A DNA stretch of 64,000 nt. It comes from Astropecten irregularis. Taxonomy: Eukaryota > Echinodermata > Asteroidea > Paxillosida > Astropectinidae. Below are positions 60,291 through 64,000 of the stretch, piece by piece. A program made the position numbers and the translations under genes. Each line of letters begins with the position of its first letter. Positions within the stretch are counted from its first letter, which is position 1. The stretch is from NCBI GenBank assembly GCA_963971285.1, contig OZ020258.1, positions 7,646,614 to 7,710,613 on the forward strand, given 5' to 3'. The notes beneath the pieces were generated by a model. That model ran no database searches, was not told where the DNA came from, and was given only the letters and a program-made list of their open reading frames with translations.

Positions 60291-63200
60291 GAAGACACTT
60301 TTTTCTGTTAGAGTTTGAAATTTCGCCCTCAATACTGAGGCAATCGAGCTGAAACTTGCACGAAATGTAGCCCCAGATGTACTCTACAGGAAAGTATGAG
60401 CAGTGCCAAATTCCAAAGTCATGTTCAGGGCCGAAAATCCAAGTATAGCACCACACGCTATGGGACAAAACGGCAGAGCACGCGGCAAAAAAACTGCGCT
60501 TAGACTAGGAGACACTTTTTTTTGCTAGAGTTTGAAATTTCTCCCTCAATACTGAGGCAATCGAGCTGAAACTTGCACGAAATGTAGCCCCAGATGTACT
60601 CTACAGGAAAGTATGAGCAGTGCCAAATTCCAAAGTCATGTTCATGGCCGAAAATCCAAGTATAGCACCACACGCTATGCGACAAAACGGCAGAGCACGC
60701 GGCAAAAAAACCCTGCACTTAGATTATGAGACACTTTTTCTGTTAGAGTTTGAAATTTCTCCCTCAATACTTAGGCAATCGAGCTGAAACTTGCACGAAA
60801 TGTAGCCCCAGATGTACTCTACATGAAAGTATGAGCAGTGCCAAATTCCAAAGTCATGTTCATGGCCGAAAATCCAAGTATAGCACCACACGCTATGCGA
60901 CAAAACGGCAGAGCACGCGGCAAAAAAAACCCCTGCACTTAGACTATGAGACACTTTTTTCTGTTAGAGTTTGAAATTTCTCCCTCAATACAGAGGCAAT
61001 CGAGCTGAAACTTGCACGAAATGTAGCCCCAGATGTACTCTACAGGAAAGTATGAGCAGTGCCAAATTCCAAAGTCATGTTCATGGCCGAAAATCCAAGT
61101 ATAGCACCACACGCTATGCGACAAAACGGCAGAGCACGCGGCAAAAAAAACCCTGCACTTAGACTATGACACACTTTTTTCTGTTAGAGTTTGAAATTTC
61201 TCCCTCAATACAGAGGCAATCAAGCTGAAACTTGCACGAAATGTAGCCCCAGATGTACTCTACAGGAAAGTATGAGCAGTGCCAAATTCCAAAGTCATGT
61301 TCAGGGCCGAAAATCCAAGTATAGCACCACACGCTATGGGACAAAACGGCAGAGCACGCGGCAAAAAAACTGCGCTTAGACTAGGAGACACTTTTCTTTG
61401 CTAGAGTTTGAAATTTCTCCCTCAATACTGAGGCAATCGAGCTGAAACTTGCACGAAATGTAGCCCCAGATGTACTCTACAGGAAAGTATGAGCAGTGCC
61501 AAATTCCAAAGTCATGTTCATGGCCGAAAATCCAAGTATAGCACCACACGCTATGCGACAAAACGGCAGAGCACGCGGCAAAAAAAACCCCTGCACTTAG
61601 ACTATGAGACACTTTTTTCTGTTAGAGTTTGAAATTTCTCCCTCAATACAGAGGCAATCGAGCTGAAACTTGCACGAAATGTAGCCCCAGATGTACTCTA
61701 CAGGAAAGTATGAGCAGTGCCAAATTCCAAAGTCATGTTCATGGCCGAAAATCCAAGTATAGCACCACACGCTATGCGACAAAACGGCAGAGCACGCGGC
61801 AAAAAAAACCCTGCACTTAGACTATGACACACTTTTTTCTGTTAGAGTTTGAAATTTCTCCCTCAATACAGAGGCAATCAAGCTGAAACTTGCACGAAAT
61901 GTAGCCCCAGATGTTTTCTACAGGAAAGTATAAGCTCTGTCAAATTCCAAAGTCATGTTCATGGCCGAAAATCCAAGTATATCACCACACGCTATGCGAC
62001 AAAACGGCAGAGCAGTCGGCAGAAAAACTGCACTTAGACTATGAGACACTTTTTTCTGCTAGAGTTTGAAATTTCTCCCTCAATACTTAGGCAATCGAGC
62101 TGAAACTTCCACAAAATGTAGCCCCAGATGTACTCTAAAGGAAAGTATGAGCTGTGCCAAATTCCAAAGTCATGTTCATGGCCGAAAATCCAAGTATAGC
62201 ACCACACGCTATGCGACAAACGGCAGAGCAGGCGGCAAAAAAACTGCGCTTAGACTATGAGACACTTTTTTCTGTTAGAGTTTGAAATTTCGCCCTCAAT
62301 ACTGAGGCAATCGAGCTGAAACTTGCACGAAATGTAGCCCCAGATGTACTCTACAGGAAAATATGAGCAGTGCCAAATTCCAAAGTCATGTTCATGGCCG
62401 AAAATCCAAGTATAGCACCACACGCTATGCGACAAAACGGCAGAGCACGCGGCAAAAAAACCCTGCACTTAGATTATGAGACACTTTTTCTGTTAGAGTT
62501 TGAAATTTCTCCCTCAATACTTAGGCAATCGAGCTGAAACTTGCACGAAATGTAGCCCCAGATGTACTCTACATGAAAGTATGAGCAGTGCCAAATTCCA
62601 AAGTCATGTTCATGGCCGAAAATCCAAGTATAGCACCACACGCTATGCGACAAAACGGCAGAGCACGCGGCAAAAAAACCCCCTGCACTTAGACTATGAG
62701 ACACTTTTTTCTGTTAGAGTTTGAAATTTCTCCCTCAATACAGAGGCAATCGAGCTGAAACTTGCACGAAATGTAGCCCCAGATGTTCTCTACAGGAAAG
62801 TATGAGCTCTGCCAAATTCCAAAGTCATGTTCATGGCCGAAAATCCAAGTATAGCACCACACGCTATGCGACAAAACGGCAGAGCAGTCGGCAGAAAAAC
62901 TGCACTTAGACTATGAGAAACTTTTTTCTGCTAGAGTTTGAAATTTCTCCCTCAATACAGAGGCAATCGAGCTGAAACTTGCACGAAATGTAGCCCCAGA
63001 TGTTCTCTACAGGAAAGTATGAGCTCTGCCAAATTCCAAAGTCATGTTCATGGCCGAAAATCCAAGTATAGCACCACACGCTATGCGACAAAACGGCAGA
63101 GCAGTCGGCAGAAAAACTGCACTTAGACTATGAGAAACTTTTTTCTGCTAGAGTTTGAAATTTCTCCCTCAATACAGAGGCAATCGAGCTGAAACTTGCA

Positions 63201-64000
63201 CGAAATGTAGCCCCAGATGTTCTCTACAGGAAAGTATGAGCTCTGCCAAATTCCAAAGTCATGTTCATGGCCGAAAATCCAAGTATATCACCACACGCTA
63301 TGGGACAAAACGGCAGAGCACGCGGCAAAAAAACTGCGCTTAGACTAGGAGACACTTTTTTTTGCTAGAGTTTGAAATTTCTCCCTCAATACTGAGGCAA
63401 TCGAGCTGAAACTTGCACGAAATGTAGCCCCAGATGTACTCTACAGGAAAGTATGAGCAGTGCCAAATTCCAAAGTCATGTTCAGGGCCGAAAATCCAAG
63501 TATAGCACCAAACGCTATGGGACAAAACGGCAGAGCACGCGGCAAAAAAACTGCGCTTAGACTAGGAGACACTTTTTTTTGCTAGAGTTTGAAATTTCTC
63601 CCTCAATACTGAGGCAATCGAGCTGAAACTTGCACGAAATGTAGCCCCAGATGTACTCTACATGAAAGTATGAGCAGTGCCAAATTCCAAAGTCATGTTC
63701 ATGGCCGAAAATCCAAGTATAGCACCACACGCTATGCGACAAAACGGCAGAGCACGCGGCAAAAAAAACCCCTGCACTTAGACTATGAGACACTTTTTTC
63801 TGTTAGAGTTTGAAATTTCTCCCTCAATACAGAGGCAATCGAGCTGAAACTTGCACGAAATGTAGCCCCAGATGTTCTCTACAGGAAAGTATGAGCTCTG
63901 CCAAATTCCAAAGTCATGTTCATGGCCGAAAATCCAAGTATAGCACCACACGCTATGCGACAAAACGGCAGAGCAGTCGGCAGAAAAACTGCACTTAGAC
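60291..64000. repeat. Second satellite, 217-221 bp monomer, 17 copies, continuing beyond window
   Basis: The monomer contains TAGAGTTTGAAATTTCTCCC, CGAGCTGAAACTTGCACGAA, ATGTAGCCCCAGATG, AAATTCCAAAGTCATGTTCA, GGCCGAAAATCCAAGTATAG and ACGCTATGCGACAAAACGGC. Starts recur near 60306, 60522, 60743, 60964, 61184, 61401 and so on. Two subtypes differ at AGCAGTGCC with GCACGCGGC versus AGCTCTGCC with GCAGTCGGCAG. An eight-monomer block repeats at an offset of 1750 bp (around 60500-61000 and 62250-62750). Both strands carry 60-78-codon frames (minus SHSVWCYTWIFG-like, plus MKFLPQYRGNRAE-like) that never span the array, so I call no gene. It is unrelated to the 196-bp satellite by eye. Confidence 0.95.

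Larger units (their letters stand above)
59835..60293. repeat. tRNA-bearing foldback (locus 2) with perfect 109-bp inverted arms
   Basis: The stretch 59857-59965 is a perfect inverted copy of 60185-60293. The arms begin TTCGTGAAATAACCACAAGG and include the 3' half of the tRNA-like unit. A second inverted pair links 59835-59862 (starting GATACGGCTTTTTAATTAAT) with the sequence directly after the left arm, so the left side is an inverted copy of tRNA 3' half, tail and body start together. The spacer 59966-60151 is the repeat body, and 60152-60224 is the tRNA-like gene. Confidence 0.9.

Noticed and set aside
60262-63998. Recurring 61-78 codon frames (MSHSVWCYTW..., MKFLPQYRGN...)
   Set aside because: Products of the 218-bp satellite. 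Stops occur in each monomer, and monomer length varies by non-multiples of three.

Overview
This window looks like gene-poor, repeat-rich chromosomal DNA from an animal. It has a spliced terminal exon, Pol III tRNA-like repeats, many short inverted-repeat transposons and two long satellite arrays. It shows no bacterial gene organisation: no operons, no ribosome binding sites and no long non-repetitive reading frames. A marine invertebrate such as an echinoderm or lophotrochozoan would fit the abundance of TTAA-flanked miniature transposons, but nothing here fixes the taxon, so that is inference only.

Layout. 1-2160: right half of a miniature transposon, then a probable last coding exon on the + strand (217-419) with a four-copy 41-44 bp repeat starting at its stop codon, then an AT-rich 3' UTR or intergenic stretch containing inverted and tandem tRNA-like units. 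2157-5745: a transposon fragment interrupted by a 13-bp C-rich minisatellite, followed by about 83 copies of a 35-bp minisatellite. 5750-14980: a nursery of non-autonomous DNA transposons. It holds three related TTAA families, a TA-flanked 445-bp element, GGGCG-type and GGGCC-type elements, several foldbacks and a 1.09-kb foldback. It also holds a GC-rich 129/93-bp hairpin minisatellite whose period is a multiple of three, so it stays open on both strands.

14998-57756: one uninterrupted satellite array of about 43 kb with a 195-205 bp monomer (roughly 218 copies). The left quarter is nearly all subtype A. The rest is a patterned mixture of subtypes A, B and C. Higher-order units of about 2.1-3.0 kb (11-15 monomers) are tandemly duplicated with almost no divergence, which indicates recent unequal exchange. 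57757-60293: low-copy DNA with a foldback element, one more TTAA transposon, a possible minus-strand first exon with a triplicated 20-bp motif upstream, and a foldback carrying a well-formed tRNA-like gene between perfect 109-bp inverted repeats. 60291-64000: a second, unrelated satellite (217-221 bp, 17 copies) that starts at the end of that foldback and runs off the window.

No complete protein-coding gene is supported. Nearly all the short reading frames are repeats read in six frames. The most interesting material is structural: the tRNA-bearing foldback, the both-strands-open hairpin minisatellite, the nested higher-order structure of the big satellite with its conserved dyad, and the close junctions between transposon ends and satellite edges.
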